Source: Leptospira kanakyensis
Lineage (GTDB): Bacteria > Spirochaetota > Leptospiria > Leptospirales > Leptospiraceae
Assembly: GCF_004769235.1 (NCBI RefSeq)
Contig: NZ_RQFG01000019.1
Location: 930,001 to 994,000, forward strand
DNA: 64,000 nucleotides
Direction: 5' to 3'
A program made the position numbers and the translations under genes. Below, piece by piece: positions 16,560-28,741 of this stretch. How positions within the stretch are numbered: position 1 is the stretch's first letter; every line of letters begins with the position of its first letter. A model generated the notes under the pieces. That model was not told where the DNA came from. It saw only the letters and a program-made list of their open reading frames with translations, and ran no database searches.

Positions 16560-19500
16560 TTAATTTTTCTTATGTTTTGCGTGAATTTCTTGGAGGGAAT
16601 TCACAGAGAACCCCTTGTCCTTCATTTCTACCAAACCATGGATCAATGCTTTCCCTGCTTGAGCAGTAGTCAAACAAGGAACTTTGTATTTAATCGCTGC
16701 TTGGCGGATTGTAAAAGCATTTTCACGAGTAACTCTAGAGAGTGGTGTATTGATGATCAAATGAATTTTCTTTTCTTTGATATAATCAATCACATTTGGA
16801 AAGTACCCATCATAGATTTTGTTAATTTTACTAGAGAGGATTCCATTATCTGAAAGGAATTTATGAGTTCCTTCTGTAGCAATGATATTGTATCCTAAGT
16901 TCGATAAAGACCGAACTGATTCTAACAATTCTTTTTTAGTTTTGTCATTGATGGTCACAAAAACTGTTCCATGTTTCGGTGGTTCTTCCCCCGCCATAAT
17001 TTGAGCTTTGACAAAGGCTTCCCCTTTTGTTGTCGCAACTCCCATCACTTCCCCAGTGGATCTCATTTCGGGACCAAGGATTGTATCAACACCCGGAAAT
17101 TTACTGAATGGTAACACAGCTTCTTTGACAGTAATCATCGGTGCGGAAAAACGTTTTCCCAGTTTAAAAGAAGCCAGTGGTTCGCCTAACATCAAACGGA
17201 CAGCAATTTTTACAACGGGAATTCCAATTGATTTTGCAACAAATGGAACAGTTCTCGAAGCACGAGGGTTAACTTCCAACACATACAAAGTTTCTTCTTT
17301 GATGGCATATTGTACGTTAATCAATCCTTTTACATCTAATTCCAAAGCCAAACGATAAGTTGCTTCTTCAATTTCTTGTAACATACGTTGTGAAATGGAC
17401 TGCGGTGGCAATACACAAGCCGAGTCACCTGAGTGAATCCCAGCCTCTTCGATATGTTCCATAATACCAGCAATGAATACATCTTTTCCATCACAAAGGG
17501 CATCCACATCCACTTCGATCGCATCTTGTAAAAAGGAATCTACAAGAAGTGGTCGATCTTCCGATACCTCTTCCGCTTCTTCCATATACTTATCGAGTTC
17601 TGACTCTTCATTTACAATGAGCATAGCCCTTCCACCCAAAACATAAGATGGTCTAACAAGAACTGGATAACCAATTTTTCTTGCGATTTCTCTTGCTTTA
17701 TCTTTGGATGCGGCAATTCCATTATCAGGTGATTTTAGATTTAATTTTTCTAGAACCTCTGCAAAACGTTTACGATCTTCCGCACGGTCAATAGAATCAG
17801 GACTAGTTCCCATAATAGGAACTCCTCTTTTTTCGAGAGCTTTTGCCAATTTTAAAGGAGTTTGACCACCTAACTGAACGATTACACCATCAGGTTTTTC
17901 TTTTTTGAAAATTGCCATTACGTCTTCAAGACTCAATGGTTCAAAATACAATCTGTCAGAAGTATCATAGTCCGTTGAAACAGTTTCCGGGTTGGAGTTA
18001 ACCATAATGGATTCTACTCCTGCCTCTTGCAGTGAAAAGGAAGCATGGCAACAACAATAATCAAACTCAATCCCTTGTCCGATTCGGTTTGGTCCACCGC
18101 CAAGAATCATTACTTTCTTTTTAGAAGTAACGTCAGCTTCATCTTCCTCGTCATAAGAAGAATACATATAAGGTGTGAATGCTTCGAATTCACCAGCACA
18201 GGTATCGATTCTCTTATACACAGGATGGATATTTTTTTCTTCTAAATATTTTTCGATTGCCTCTTCTTCTTCTCGAAGAGTTTTTTCTACTTTTGCTTTT
18301 GTGATTTCAATGGCTGCACCACTTCGAACTTGTGTTAGGATTTGTTCCTCTTTTGAAAGAAAAGCAAGTTGGCGATTGGAAAAACCAGATTTTTTCATCT
18401 CTTCAATGATGGCCTTTCCTTCTTTACGGAATCTGTTTTCCAAAAGATACAATTCTTCAAATTGATAGAGAAACCATGGATCAATTTTACAAATATCAAA
18501 AATCTCTTCGACACTCATTCCAAAATCAAACGCCATTTTCACATAAAAAATTCGTTTGTCTGTTGGACGTTTTACCTTTGCCGTTAACCAAGTTTTTCTT
18601 TCTTCTTTAGGGATAGATTCCCACTCTAAAAGTTCTTTTAGGTATCCATCACTTCCAAAACCGAAACGATCGGTTTCCAATGATCTGAGTGCTTTTTGAA
18701 AACTTTCTTTGAAGTTACGACCAATGGCCATGGCTTCTCCAACAGCTTTCATTTGAACACCTAATGTAGGATCGGAACCTGGAAATTTTTCAAAAGCAAA
18801 CCGAGGGATCTTAGTCACAACATAATCAATCGATGGTTCAAAACTAGCCGGTGTCACACGAGTGATATCATTTCTAATTTCATCTAAGGTGAAGCCGATA
18901 GAAAGTAATGCTGCAATTTTTGCAATAGGGAATCCAGTTGCCTTAGATGCCAAAGCAGAGGAACGCGAAACACGCGGATTCATCTCAATCACAATGACAT
19001 CCCCGTTTTCTGGATTCACTGCAAATTGAATATTCGAACCACCAGTTTCTACACCAATTTCCCTTATGATATCAATCGACATATCGCGAAGTCTTTGGTA
19101 TTCTTTATCACTTAAAGTTTGTTGCGGAGCAACGGTAATAGAGTCTCCGGTATGGACACCCATAGGATCTAAATTTTCAATGGAACAAATGATGACCACG
19201 TTATCGGCGAGATCTCTCATCACCTCTAACTCAAATTCTTTCCAACCCATTACAGATTCTTCCACTAACACTTGCGAGATGGGAGAAGCAGAAAGTCCTT
19301 TTTGCGCAATTTCTTCGAATTCAGATTCGTCGTAACAAGTGCCACCACCGGTTCCACCTAAAGTAAAGGCTGGTCTGATAATGATAGGGAACCCAATTTC
19401 ATCTTTTGCTTTTCTGGCGGCTTCCATGTCGGAAACCATAAACGATTTCGCAACACGAATATCCAACTTTTCCATCGCCAGTTTGAATAGTTCCCTATCT

Positions 19501-19880
19501 TCTGCTTTTCGAATGGCATCAACTTTAGCCCCAATAAGCTCTACATTATATTTTTCTAAAACACCTTCCCGATGGAGGGCAAGCGCTAAATTCAGAGCCG
19601 TCTGTCCACCTACAGTTGGTAAGATGGCATCTGGTTTTTCTTTTTTGATAATTTTTTCTAAAACAGGAACCGTAAGTGGTTCAATGTATGTTGCATCAGC
19701 AAGATCGGGATCCGTCATAATGGTGGCCGGATTGGAGTTTACGAGAATCACTCGTATCCCTTTTTCCCTAAGTGCTTTGGTTGCCTGTGTGCCAGAGTAG
19801 TCAAATTCGCATGCCTGCCCGATGACGATAGGTCCGGATCCGATGATCAAAATTGATTTTAAGTCGTTACGTTGCGGCAT
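16560..19880 (-). CDS. carB: Carbamoyl-phosphate synthase large subunit
   Basis: A 1106-residue protein of the expected length with two tandem carboxyphosphate/carbamoyl halves: [21 protein letters not shown] near residue 10 and a second [20 protein letters not shown] near 590, each followed by an ATP-grasp domain ([18 protein letters not shown] and [18 protein letters not shown]). A C-terminal methylglyoxal-synthase-like domain would bind allosteric effectors. It supplies carbamoyl phosphate for pyrimidines and arginine. AGAGGAAAC precedes the ATG. It lies 17 bases after the sulfatase-like gene; carA is not in this window. Confidence 0.97.
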   Translation of the reverse strand: MPQRNDLKSILIIGSGPIVIGQACEFDYSGTQATKALREKGIRVILVNSNPATIMTDPDLADATYIEPLTVPVLEKIIKKEKPDAILPTVGGQTALNLALALHREGVLEKYNVELIGAKVDAIRKAEDRELFKLAMEKLDIRVAKSFMVSDMEAARKAKDEIGFPIIIRPAFTLGGTGGGTCYDESEFEEIAQKGLSASPISQVLVEESVMGWKEFELEVMRDLADNVVIICSIENLDPMGVHTGDSITVAPQQTLSDKEYQRLRDMSIDIIREIGVETGGSNIQFAVNPENGDVIVIEMNPRVSRSSALASKATGFPIAKIAALLSIGFTLDEIRNDITRVTPASFEPSIDYVVTKIPRFAFEKFPGSDPTLGVQMKAVGEAMAIGRNFKESFQKALRSLETDRFGFGSDGYLKELLEWESIPKEERKTWLTAKVKRPTDKRIFYVKMAFDFGMSVEEIFDICKIDPWFLYQFEELYLLENRFRKEGKAIIEEMKKSGFSNRQLAFLSKEEQILTQVRSGAAIEITKAKVEKTLREEEEAIEKYLEEKNIHPVYKRIDTCAGEFEAFTPYMYSSYDEEDEADVTSKKKVMILGGGPNRIGQGIEFDYCCCHASFSLQEAGVESIMVNSNPETVSTDYDTSDRLYFEPLSLEDVMAIFKKEKPDGVIVQLGGQTPLKLAKALEKRGVPIMGTSPDSIDRAEDRKRFAEVLEKLNLKSPDNGIAASKDKAREIARKIGYPVLVRPSYVLGGRAMLIVNEESELDKYMEEAEEVSEDRPLLVDSFLQDAIEVDVDALCDGKDVFIAGIMEHIEEAGIHSGDSACVLPPQSISQRMLQEIEEATYRLALELDVKGLINVQYAIKEETLYVLEVNPRASRTVPFVAKSIGIPVVKIAVRLMLGEPLASFKLGKRFSAPMITVKEAVLPFSKFPGVDTILGPEMRSTGEVMGVATTKGEAFVKAQIMAGEEPPKHGTVFVTINDKTKKELLESVRSLSNLGYNIIATEGTHKFLSDNGILSSKINKIYDGYFPNVIDYIKEKKIHLIINTPLSRVTRENAFTIRQAAIKYKVPCLTTAQAGKALIHGLVEMKDKGFSVNSLQEIHAKHKKN

Positions 19881-19897
19881 AGTTTCCTCTTTTTGTC

Positions 19898-22168
19898 TTA
19901 TAAGTTTTCATTGATATCAGATAAAGAACTTGGTATTAAATACTCTCCTGCGAGAGTTGCGTCTTCCCATTGGATCACAGTTTTGTACAACATGTCTTTC
20001 ATTTTTGTTGCCATCGGGTGGTTTGGATAAAGATTCTTCTTGTTTAGAGGATCTTTTTTACGGTCGTACAATTCAAAAAGCACACCTTGCCGTGTCGGAA
20101 TATAAATCAATTTGTAATCGGAATTCTGAACAGACCTATGTTTTGAAAAAGCAATGGTTTCTCTGTAAATTGGATCTGTGATCATAATTTGGTAATCTTC
20201 TTCTGGGATTACCTGGTGGAGAGAAAGGATATTTGGATAAGGAATTCTTTGTTTTTGAAAGAAATGATCCCCTGCATCAGAAAACCAAATTCCTGTTTCT
20301 GCATAAATCAAACGATCTTCTTCCCAATTTGTTTTTCCGAGGTTTGGCAACAAAGACCTTCCAGGAAACTTTTGTTTGGTGGAAATTCCAAAATAGTCCA
20401 TAAGGGTCGGATAAATATCCACACTGGATGTAATCCCAAAAAACTCATGATCTGGTTTCGTAGGGTTTGTTGATTTAGGAAATTTTATAATAAAAGGAAC
20501 ATGGGTGACTGCTTCCCCACGAAGGTGTTCCCCATGCCCTTGTCCATGTACATCTTCATACAAGGCCTCCCCATGGTCGGCAGTGAGTATGATGATGGCT
20601 TCATCATAAATTCCTTTATCCTTTAGTTCGGAAATGATATCCCCAAATTCCGAATCAAAAGCATAAACAGCGCTATCAAATAAACCACGAATTTGTTTTG
20701 TTTCTTCTTCATTGGGTGTGGACGAGTTTGTTGGATCCACAAATTTTAAATATTTATACTTACCGTAATAATTGGGGTCGGTAAATGTTTTGTAATAAGG
20801 ATATGCCGGTGTGTAAGGAAAATGAATGACACTGGAAAAATAAGTAACGGAAAACGCACCATCGCCTTCTCTTTTTAGAATCGAACGGAATCGGTCTAAA
20901 ATACGGCTTCCATCTCCCCAAGTAGACAATCCATCCATTTCTTCCAAATACATACCACCGGAAAACCAAGAACCAGTGAGGAATGGCATTAGGAAAAGTT
21001 GAGACTCTGCCGTCCTTTGAACCGTCATTATGCGAGCATTAAAATTCGGTGCATGAACCTCATCAAATCCAAAGTTGGCACGTGGGAAAATATCAGCAGC
21101 AAAACTTCCAATGGCATAACCACGATATCCAATTTCCTTTAACTTTTGTTGGATGGTTGGAAACGAAGCCGATCCAATTCGTTGTTTTTCTTCTGGAGAA
21201 GGAAACATATCCCGAACCTTATGGCTCATTGCATATTGACCGGTGAGTAAATCTGCCCAACTGGGAAAGGTGCGAGGGATGGTGGTATGATGGTCATGAA
21301 AAACAAATCCATCTTTTGCAAACAAATCGATGTTAGGAGTAATACTTTCCCCATTGATTTTGAATCCAATTTTATCGTATCTGAGAGAATCCGCTGCAAT
21401 GATAAAAACAGGAGGTTTCCCTTTTTCATTCGAATGAGTGAATGCCTCAATCCTAGTCCAGATACCTGGAACTAAATAAAAAAGGATTAAAAGAAAAAGA
21501 ATGATTCCATAGGACTTGATATGAATCCTTTGGTATTGTTTGCCTTGCCAAAAAAGAATCGCAAAGTAGAGAATACCCATCATGTAATAACCAGAAGTAT
21601 GTATTAGCCCAAGGATTAGAACATGAACTAAAACAAAAAAACTTTCTTTGTTTTTATGAAGGTAAATTTGACGAAATAAAACAAAGACAAAACCCAAGAT
21701 AAGAATTCCAAGAACCAAACTAAAATATCCAGGGTTTGTATGGTCTGTTAAAAAATATAAAAAGGGCGCAAAGGAAGGGTATCGAAAGAAAAAGAACTCA
21801 CCATAAATTTGCGGATAACTCACCATCGAATGAAGTAATGCCAAACCTTCGATCAAAACAACCCAAGCAGATAAATGAATCCAAGAAACATCTGGTTGTT
21901 TCAGAAAATGGTAAGTAAAGTAAACGAGAGAAAAAAGACTTAGGTGTAGAAAAAGAGAAACTGAAAAAACTTTGAAGGTTGTTGAAAGATAAACCCCAAA
22001 AAAAGCACCTAAGTACTGTTTGAGGAAGTCACCTACGTCAACTCCCATAATGGTAAAACTTGTATTAAAGATTAGAAAAAATAGATAAAAAAAAACGGTA
22101 AACCAAATGGCAATTTTAAGGATTCGGATGGGGAAAAGAGGGGCTTGGTTCGGACCCATTAGAGTCAT
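19898..22168 (-). CDS. Membrane-anchored sulfatase/phosphoethanolamine-transferase-fold protein
   Basis: A 756-residue protein. About seven transmembrane segments fill the first 245 residues. The C-terminal catalytic domain of the alkaline-phosphatase/sulfatase superfamily starts at [12 protein letters not shown] (metal Asp), continues through [18 protein letters not shown] (expected nucleophile region, without the CxPxR sulfatase motif) and [19 protein letters not shown] (metal Asp-His and distal His). Loss of the formylglycine motif and the membrane layout point to a lipid- or polymer-modifying transferase (LTA-synthase or EptA-like) rather than a sulfate hydrolase. Substrate unknown. It sits between the alpha-2-macroglobulin gene (32 bases) and carB. 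Confidence 0.8.
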   Translation of the reverse strand: MTLMGPNQAPLFPIRILKIAIWFTVFFYLFFLIFNTSFTIMGVDVGDFLKQYLGAFFGVYLSTTFKVFSVSLFLHLSLFSLVYFTYHFLKQPDVSWIHLSAWVVLIEGLALLHSMVSYPQIYGEFFFFRYPSFAPFLYFLTDHTNPGYFSLVLGILILGFVFVLFRQIYLHKNKESFFVLVHVLILGLIHTSGYYMMGILYFAILFWQGKQYQRIHIKSYGIILFLLILFYLVPGIWTRIEAFTHSNEKGKPPVFIIAADSLRYDKIGFKINGESITPNIDLFAKDGFVFHDHHTTIPRTFPSWADLLTGQYAMSHKVRDMFPSPEEKQRIGSASFPTIQQKLKEIGYRGYAIGSFAADIFPRANFGFDEVHAPNFNARIMTVQRTAESQLFLMPFLTGSWFSGGMYLEEMDGLSTWGDGSRILDRFRSILKREGDGAFSVTYFSSVIHFPYTPAYPYYKTFTDPNYYGKYKYLKFVDPTNSSTPNEEETKQIRGLFDSAVYAFDSEFGDIISELKDKGIYDEAIIILTADHGEALYEDVHGQGHGEHLRGEAVTHVPFIIKFPKSTNPTKPDHEFFGITSSVDIYPTLMDYFGISTKQKFPGRSLLPNLGKTNWEEDRLIYAETGIWFSDAGDHFFQKQRIPYPNILSLHQVIPEEDYQIMITDPIYRETIAFSKHRSVQNSDYKLIYIPTRQGVLFELYDRKKDPLNKKNLYPNHPMATKMKDMLYKTVIQWEDATLAGEYLIPSSLSDINENL

Positions 22169-22200
22169 AATTCCAGGCCCTCTTTATCCGTAAACTTTTC

Positions 22201-25200
22201 CTAGTCCAGATTTTCCGAAATCCTCACAGTTTCATTCGGCCATTCGGCGTGGGTTTCCGGAGAATACATAGCCTCCACCCGTGTGGCAGGCAATTGGAAG
22301 GTGCCCGTATGGTTCAATCGGAAACTATGTTCTAAGGTATGAGTCCCTTTGGGTAGGTATTCAAAATACGCTCTGTACTGAGATAAGGTCTTTTCTTCAA
22401 AACTCAAATAATAAGAAGAATCCCCCGATTTAGAGTCTTGTGTGATGATGGACTCCCGACCAAATCCCCGGCCCAGAGGTAAGGATCCTGGTGGGATCGG
22501 GTCTTCCACAACCACCCAAGTTTTATCGGAATCCGCTTGGATTTCAATTGTGACTCTGATGGTATCCCCTTTTGACAATACACCCGGTTTGGCTACCTGC
22601 ACTGGTTCCCAAGTTCGTTTCAATCGGTAACCACTCGAAATGGGTGCTTTCAATGGAAGGATGGATTTCACCGACCATTCCACCCAAGGTTTTCCCTTTC
22701 CATCATAACTCACGGATACAGATTCAGGACTCGTCCCAATGGATTGTGCTACCGTTTGTTTTCCGTTAGGTTCTAAATTTAAAGATTCTTTAGCGGATTG
22801 GATAGAGATTTTTCCACCCGTGACTTTTTCGGATTCCAAAAGTTTACTCACACGATCAAAAACCAAAATGGAATATGCGTTTCCAAGGGTGGTATCATAA
22901 CTTCCCTTTTTTTGCATTTTGACAAAGGCTTTGATGAGGCGTGGCATATCCTTTTTATAACTTGGTTCAGAGAACGCCCAAAGTAAAAGTTTTGCCATCG
23001 TATAATCGCGACTTCCCAAAATCCACCAAGGGTTGGTAAAACCAGAATCAGCGACAATCAGTTCCGTTCCTTGGATGTTTAATCTTGATCGTAATGTACT
23101 TGTCAGACGAGACTTTACAGAACTATCTCCCCCATTCACCCTTCCCCAAATTTCGGAAAGGTCAATGAGAGATGCTGTTGGTAAAAATTCGATCCCTTCA
23201 AAGATGGGCCTTACTTGTTCCCATTCATAAGTTTGATAACGAGTGAGAGCTTCCCAAACGATAATCTTTCGCACAATCGAATCGGCCCCAAACTTATATC
23301 TTTCTCCTTTCACTCGTCCTTCTAAATAACCCTGCATACCTACAATCATTCGTCCCAATGTTTCCTCTGGGATTTTTTTGTTTGCCAATTGTGCAGATGT
23401 TAATACGTAAGCAGTTAGAATTTCGCTTCCATTATCCATTCGAGCAAAATATTTCACAAGTCCATCATAATCTAAAAAGGAATTCAAGTCAGAGAATACA
23501 TCATTCCACATGGGCTCAGATTTAAGACCAATGGCTTTTGACACTCGTTGTTCCATACAATAATACGGATAATTTTGAAAATAGGTTTGGATTCCTGAAA
23601 GGCTAGTTAAGATCCTAGGAGAGGCCTTCCATACCATCTTACCCGAGTTTGGTTTGGAACCTTCAGGAACCTGGACGGATTCTTTGATGGGTGATTCATA
23701 CAAAAATAATCCGGCTTGGTAAACTCTTTCCGTGTCTACAGGCAAAACCGTTTGTTCGACAGACAATTGGTCAAGGACAGTGCCATTCGGTGAGGAAACT
23801 TCCAAATGGAACTTTCGTTTGGTGGTATTTTCCGGAACGTTTAAATCCCAATAAACTACCTTGGTTTCCCCTGATCCCAACATCGCTGATTTAGTTTCCA
23901 ATTCTACTTTGGATTCCGTTCCATTGATTGAGTCTGCCACCGAAAGACGCAACCGAAGTTGTTCTTTATTTTCTCCCGCGTTACGAAGTGTCACTTCATG
24001 ACGAAGGCTATCACCTAACCGAACCACTGGCGGGATTCCAGAGAAGGATTGGATTTTTTGAGTGGTTTGGATTTTAGCCATTCCTGTTCCAAATTCTTTG
24101 GCACCTGAGGTAGCAACAGCTACGATCCGAAAACTAGTAAGAGAATCATTTAAAGGAAAACTAAACTTATACTTACCATCCTTTCCGATGATGGCCTTTC
24201 CTTTCCAATACACCAAAGTATCAAAAAGAGAACGAGTGGATTGTTTTCCACCACCTCCCCCATCGGGTTTTGCCTTTAGACCAAAATGTCGTTTTCCAAT
24301 GATCTGTGATTGGGCCGTGGAGGTTCCGACAGAATGAGGTCTTGTTCCCATCATTGTATCGAGTAAGTTCCAAGTAGGATTGGGGGAAAGTTCGAGAAGT
24401 GCCTCATCCACAACAGCCAAAGTCACTTCTGTCGATTCCAAAGGAACTTTTCCATCAGATGTTTTGATTTCTAATTCTACATTTGCCGTTTCTCTGACTT
24501 GGTAGAGTTTTTTATCAGGGCTAACCGAAACGGACAAAGTGTACGGTTTGGAACCTACTTTTAACATGGTAAGGCCCAAACGGTATCCAGGTTTTGCCAA
24601 ATCTACAAGGCCTGTTGGTTTGGGTTCACCCACACGACCCCGCACCAGTAAAACCGAGACAAATACATTGGGTGCATATTCCTTTTTGATAGGAATCGAA
24701 ATCACAGGATCTTTACCTGAAATTGGTGTTACAAAATAATCAAGCACACCTTCTCTTTCTAAACTCACGAGGGCCGTTGCTTCTCGGAAAGGAGAACGGA
24801 TTTGTACTTTGATGGATTCTCCGACATCAACACTCCTTTTTTCAGGCAAAATGTCCATACGGTTGTGATCACTTACGTCAAACCAAGCTTCCTGTTTGGA
24901 ACTCACCCATACACTATAACCGGAATTAGTTGAGTTACCGTTAGTATCTTTGGTTTCTGCAAGGAAAACGATATCACCTACAGCAGGAGATTTTCCTTCA
25001 CAAATGAGAATTCCTTTGGAATCAGTTTTTCCTTCACAAAATTCTCCAAGTTTAGTGACTTCTTCATAGTGTTCATAAGCATAAAACCCACCGACAAGGC
25101 GTTTTCTGTTGGAATAAAATTCTCTTTTGTAAGCTGTGACTTTTATTTTTTGAGAAGAGATGGCTTTGTCTTTAGAATTTAGAGCAATTAACTGGAGTTT

Positions 25201-27801
25201 CACGTGGTCTTCAGTGAATAACCAACCATCCGGTAAAATTCCTAAATGTATTTCCGACTGGGAAACGGGAAAACTTCTAGAGACAGTTTGGATTTCTCCT
25301 GTTGGGTCGGCATATTCCATTTCTACTTGGAAACTTCCGTAACCAGTTACTGGTTTCAATCCGCTAAAAGTATGTTGTAAAAATCCCTTGGGATCAGTTT
25401 TGAGTGCAGTGGATAACACGGTTGGTTTTGTTTCTTCCGCCTCTTCTTCTTCATACCCACTCACCTTCCATTTTCCTTCTGTTATCTTTTCTGGTGAAAA
25501 AGTAAATGCCGAATACTCTTCTTTGGGAGAATAAAAACTAGGAACCACATGGGAACGAATTTTGACTGGAAATCCGCCTGCCCCTCCTCCCGATAAATAT
25601 TCCAATCCAAATAGAACTTTGGATTCTTTTGGAGAAATTAACTCTTGTTTATCGCCCGCAAGTTGGATATTTCCTTTGACCACAGGAAGGCGGAATTCCT
25701 CTACTCGGAACTGTGTTACCGTCTCTCCATAACTTGCGTCATCATTTGAATACGGGTAATAAACAATGTAGACCCCATGTTTTGCCGTTTTTGGAATTTT
25801 AAATTCTGATTCGGAGTGACCAGGAAATGACCAAACGAGTGGCAATGGATAAGCCTCACCAGATCCTTCATGTTTGATGATGACTTGTGATGGATAATCC
25901 TTTGGTTCTGCAGGAATCAAACCCTTGTTTCCAAAACCACGTCGAACATGTTTTAGGTGGACTGTTTCCCCTTTTTTAAATAGGGTTCTATCAAGCACAA
26001 TGGATTTAATTTCTTTCGAATGACCTGTAGAGGTACTTGGGAGTTGGTAACGCCAACTTTCAATCCCTTTGTCCCAGGTGCTTGAGGTAAAACTAATATC
26101 ATCATTTTTTTGAACAAAGATAGTAAGACCAGAACCTAACTCATGATAACCGCAATAGGGAACTTCTTGGAAATTTAAATTTCCAAATAACATACTTCCA
26201 TCTTTTCCAGTGATCCCGGCTCCCCGTAAATTTCCCTTACAATCTAGGATTTTGATTTGGACTCCTGCCTCAGGAAGGCCTTGGTCTAAATTTGTCACCC
26301 ATACAAGACTTGTATCCTTTCCCCATTTGAAATGAGCTGAGAGGTTTGTGACAAGGGCGGCACTGGATACATACATCTTTCCTTTTTTTTCCAGTAAGTT
26401 ATTTCCAAGGATATCACTGGCTAGTTCGACCACATAAAATCCGGGAGTATCCAAAGGAATCCCAACCACTTCCATTGGTTTTTTCCCATTGGGTTTCGGA
26501 AGAGTGAAAGAAGAAATACCCGAAGTGGTGGGCGGATTTTGAAAGACAGATTGTTCTCTTTCTCTCGTGGCTAAAACTTGAAACCATTTTTGGATCTCGA
26601 TTATATCCATGTTTTTTTGGCTTTTTCCACCAACACCAAGAGAAACTGATTTCATAGGAAGATTGACTTCTAAATTACGAAGAGTGACTGGTAACGCTGG
26701 TTTGGCTTTCGATTCTAAAATTCCAAATTTGGCACCAAACTTTGCAAGAGGTGGAAACTCATCGGTTTTAAACTTCAATGGAAAGGAAGTCTGGTTGGAT
26801 AATTTTCTATTTGTTTCATCTTCCAAATCGGGAATACGAATTTCAAATTCTGTATTTTCAGGAAAAGGTCCAGGGAAACTCACCCATTCATAAAACTCAT
26901 TTCCTTTTTCTGCTTGAGGAGACTGCGGGTATTCTTTTCCCTCTTTAGAAACTAATTTGATTTTTTGTAAACTATTTCGCGAGACCGCCGAACTAAAAGA
27001 AAGCGAAACGGGAAGGATGGGAATACAATCTGCTTTTGCATTGACTCGTTCACAACTAAACCGAACAGAAAATACAGGTCTTACTGTAAAGGGAATGACT
27101 TCGTCTTCACGGATTTCACCACCCCAAACAGATTTGGTTCCTTTTCCCAGAACCAATTGGATTTGTCTCTCTGGTAAAAAAGTTTGTTTGGATTTTAAAA
27201 GGACAGTTTCTTCTCTATCTGTATCACCATTAGATTTTAATATTGATTTGCGATCAGATCCAGTGATGAGGACAATCGGAATCCGGTTTCCCAGTTCTTC
27301 TGAACGAAAATAAACATACTTTTGAAACGAGGTTAGGTCTGGTTTTGCATCCAGGTGCAAAATAAAAATTTGGTCTTCGGTGATAGAGGCCCCGTTGTAG
27401 GGAGTGGAATACTGGACAGAGGGTCCACCCGTATGAAAAGAAAATTTACGTTCCCCTTGGACATTCTCACCGCTTAAAGTTTTTGTTCCCTCTTTCAACT
27501 GGAAGGAACATTCCACACCACCTGGGACTTCTTTTTCAAATTCATAAACCCAAGTGGTTGAATCGATAAAACGACTGGTTCCCGGCAAAGGGCAATTCAC
27601 TTGGAAGATATCAACTTTGGGACGAATGTCACCGATGGCCACCATGGGTTTTGTGAACCGAACGGTCACCTGTTTGGGTTGTTTGATAAATCCATTCGGT
27701 GTAAAAAATTCAATACTTGCAGGTTGGCTTTGTGTAAAATCAGAACGAACCAAAAATAGGGAGAGGAGTAAAAGGATAGGATAACGAAACCGAACGAACA
27801 T
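22201..27801 (-). CDS. Bacterial alpha-2-macroglobulin (YfhM-type) with thioester motif
   Basis: An 1866-residue secreted protein. It has an N-terminal signal peptide (to about residue 26, no lipobox Cys), an Ig-like domain starting near 30, successive MG domains, the MG2 region LDRTLFKKGETVHLKHVRRG near 600, the A2M domain with SLTSFRIVAVATSGAKEFG near 1225, and the thioester CMEQ at Cys1415-Gln1418, followed by an alpha/alpha toroid. The Cys is about 450 residues from the C-terminus, as in E. coli YfhM. Such proteins trap proteases in the periplasm, usually with PBP1c; no pbpC is nearby here. E. coli YfhM is a lipoprotein, so the absence of a lipobox is a difference. Confidence 0.88.
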   Translation of the reverse strand: MFVRFRYPILLLLSLFLVRSDFTQSQPASIEFFTPNGFIKQPKQVTVRFTKPMVAIGDIRPKVDIFQVNCPLPGTSRFIDSTTWVYEFEKEVPGGVECSFQLKEGTKTLSGENVQGERKFSFHTGGPSVQYSTPYNGASITEDQIFILHLDAKPDLTSFQKYVYFRSEELGNRIPIVLITGSDRKSILKSNGDTDREETVLLKSKQTFLPERQIQLVLGKGTKSVWGGEIREDEVIPFTVRPVFSVRFSCERVNAKADCIPILPVSLSFSSAVSRNSLQKIKLVSKEGKEYPQSPQAEKGNEFYEWVSFPGPFPENTEFEIRIPDLEDETNRKLSNQTSFPLKFKTDEFPPLAKFGAKFGILESKAKPALPVTLRNLEVNLPMKSVSLGVGGKSQKNMDIIEIQKWFQVLATREREQSVFQNPPTTSGISSFTLPKPNGKKPMEVVGIPLDTPGFYVVELASDILGNNLLEKKGKMYVSSAALVTNLSAHFKWGKDTSLVWVTNLDQGLPEAGVQIKILDCKGNLRGAGITGKDGSMLFGNLNFQEVPYCGYHELGSGLTIFVQKNDDISFTSSTWDKGIESWRYQLPSTSTGHSKEIKSIVLDRTLFKKGETVHLKHVRRGFGNKGLIPAEPKDYPSQVIIKHEGSGEAYPLPLVWSFPGHSESEFKIPKTAKHGVYIVYYPYSNDDASYGETVTQFRVEEFRLPVVKGNIQLAGDKQELISPKESKVLFGLEYLSGGGAGGFPVKIRSHVVPSFYSPKEEYSAFTFSPEKITEGKWKVSGYEEEEAEETKPTVLSTALKTDPKGFLQHTFSGLKPVTGYGSFQVEMEYADPTGEIQTVSRSFPVSQSEIHLGILPDGWLFTEDHVKLQLIALNSKDKAISSQKIKVTAYKREFYSNRKRLVGGFYAYEHYEEVTKLGEFCEGKTDSKGILICEGKSPAVGDIVFLAETKDTNGNSTNSGYSVWVSSKQEAWFDVSDHNRMDILPEKRSVDVGESIKVQIRSPFREATALVSLEREGVLDYFVTPISGKDPVISIPIKKEYAPNVFVSVLLVRGRVGEPKPTGLVDLAKPGYRLGLTMLKVGSKPYTLSVSVSPDKKLYQVRETANVELEIKTSDGKVPLESTEVTLAVVDEALLELSPNPTWNLLDTMMGTRPHSVGTSTAQSQIIGKRHFGLKAKPDGGGGGKQSTRSLFDTLVYWKGKAIIGKDGKYKFSFPLNDSLTSFRIVAVATSGAKEFGTGMAKIQTTQKIQSFSGIPPVVRLGDSLRHEVTLRNAGENKEQLRLRLSVADSINGTESKVELETKSAMLGSGETKVVYWDLNVPENTTKRKFHLEVSSPNGTVLDQLSVEQTVLPVDTERVYQAGLFLYESPIKESVQVPEGSKPNSGKMVWKASPRILTSLSGIQTYFQNYPYYCMEQRVSKAIGLKSEPMWNDVFSDLNSFLDYDGLVKYFARMDNGSEILTAYVLTSAQLANKKIPEETLGRMIVGMQGYLEGRVKGERYKFGADSIVRKIIVWEALTRYQTYEWEQVRPIFEGIEFLPTASLIDLSEIWGRVNGGDSSVKSRLTSTLRSRLNIQGTELIVADSGFTNPWWILGSRDYTMAKLLLWAFSEPSYKKDMPRLIKAFVKMQKKGSYDTTLGNAYSILVFDRVSKLLESEKVTGGKISIQSAKESLNLEPNGKQTVAQSIGTSPESVSVSYDGKGKPWVEWSVKSILPLKAPISSGYRLKRTWEPVQVAKPGVLSKGDTIRVTIEIQADSDKTWVVVEDPIPPGSLPLGRGFGRESIITQDSKSGDSSYYLSFEEKTLSQYRAYFEYLPKGTHTLEHSFRLNHTGTFQLPATRVEAMYSPETHAEWPNETVRISENLD

Positions 27802-27937
27802 GGAGAGAATTTAGGAAGAGGAATTTCTTTGGAAAGAAAAAAAAGAAAATCAGGGATATTGACCCCTCCCTGCGGGTATCATAAGGAGAAACATCTATGA
27901 ACAGTATTTAGACCCTTTTGCCCTGGAAAAGGTTTCT

Positions 27938-28738
27938 TTAAAAAGATTCTTTTCCCTGATTTTGCGAGAAATACACTACAATCGCCCAAACAACAACAAG
28001 GAACAAAAAGAAAATAAAGGAATACACTCCCTTTACAAACATCTCTGAATCCATAGAACCACGCCAAACAAGATAAACAGAGTCTTTGGTGAATGGGAGA
28101 TCTTCTAAATCCCAAAGAGGTTCTAACAAAACAATCCCTCCCGAAAACAAACTGGACAGATGGCATTTGATATCGTCTTTAGAATAACAAATAGCATATA
28201 ACGGAGGTTTCACTTCCTTACCAGAAATGGAACGAACTTGTTTGTATTGGAAACGAATCACAGGGCCATACACAGACCCACCGGATCTTTTTCTTACGAG
28301 AAGCGGAGAACGAAACTCACCTGCACTTTTATCATCCAAATAAAAATCGCGGAGAAACAAATAACGATAATTAGAGTAAAGGAATGATTCTTCTGGAAGA
28401 ACATCCATCTTAGCTGTGATTCCCAAACTGTAACCAATCGAATCACCCAAAAACAGAACCGAATTTCCACCAGAGAGTAAGGATAAAAAAACAGCAAGGA
28501 GGATCTTAAACCCTGTTTTTTTAGAAAGTAAAATTCCTAAAAATAATACTGGCAAAAATAAAATGAAGATGGCCCAAACAGAAACGGAAAGAGGGAAAAA
28601 AGCACCAAAGGGAAGTAAAAAAAATCCAAACCCGAAAATGAAAGAAAATCCCGTTAAAAAAATAAAAAACAAGGAAGATGGTTCTTCATTTGGTTCTCGT
28701 TTTTTTCTATTTTGATTTTCAACAAAACCAACAAACAT
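27938..28738 (-). CDS. Hypothetical membrane protein, 266 aa
   Basis: Three hydrophobic segments lie near residues 20-48, 52-72 and 75-98, and a fourth at the C-terminus (about 237-258), enclosing a soluble domain of about 135 residues with strands such as SVYGPVIRFQYKQV. I do not recognise the family. A good ribosome site (AAGGAG) precedes the ATG and overlaps the end of the upstream gene. Neighbours on both sides are envelope proteins, so an envelope role is plausible but unproven. The gap 27802-27937 shows no gene. Confidence 0.68.
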   Translation of the reverse strand: MFVGFVENQNRKKREPNEEPSSLFFIFLTGFSFIFGFGFFLLPFGAFFPLSVSVWAIFILFLPVLFLGILLSKKTGFKILLAVFLSLLSGGNSVLFLGDSIGYSLGITAKMDVLPEESFLYSNYRYLFLRDFYLDDKSAGEFRSPLLVRKRSGGSVYGPVIRFQYKQVRSISGKEVKPPLYAICYSKDDIKCHLSSLFSGGIVLLEPLWDLEDLPFTKDSVYLVWRGSMDSEMFVKGVYSFIFFLFLVVVWAIVVYFSQNQGKESF

Positions 28739-28741
28739 TCG

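Noticed and set aside
16560..19880. Several long reading frames antisense to carB
   Set aside because: They follow from the codon use of carB, have no ribosome sites of note and no recognisable domains.
27879..28166. 95-aa minus-strand reading frame overlapping the 266-aa membrane protein gene
   Set aside because: It lies almost wholly inside the longer gene in another frame, and the longer gene has the ribosome site and coupled start.
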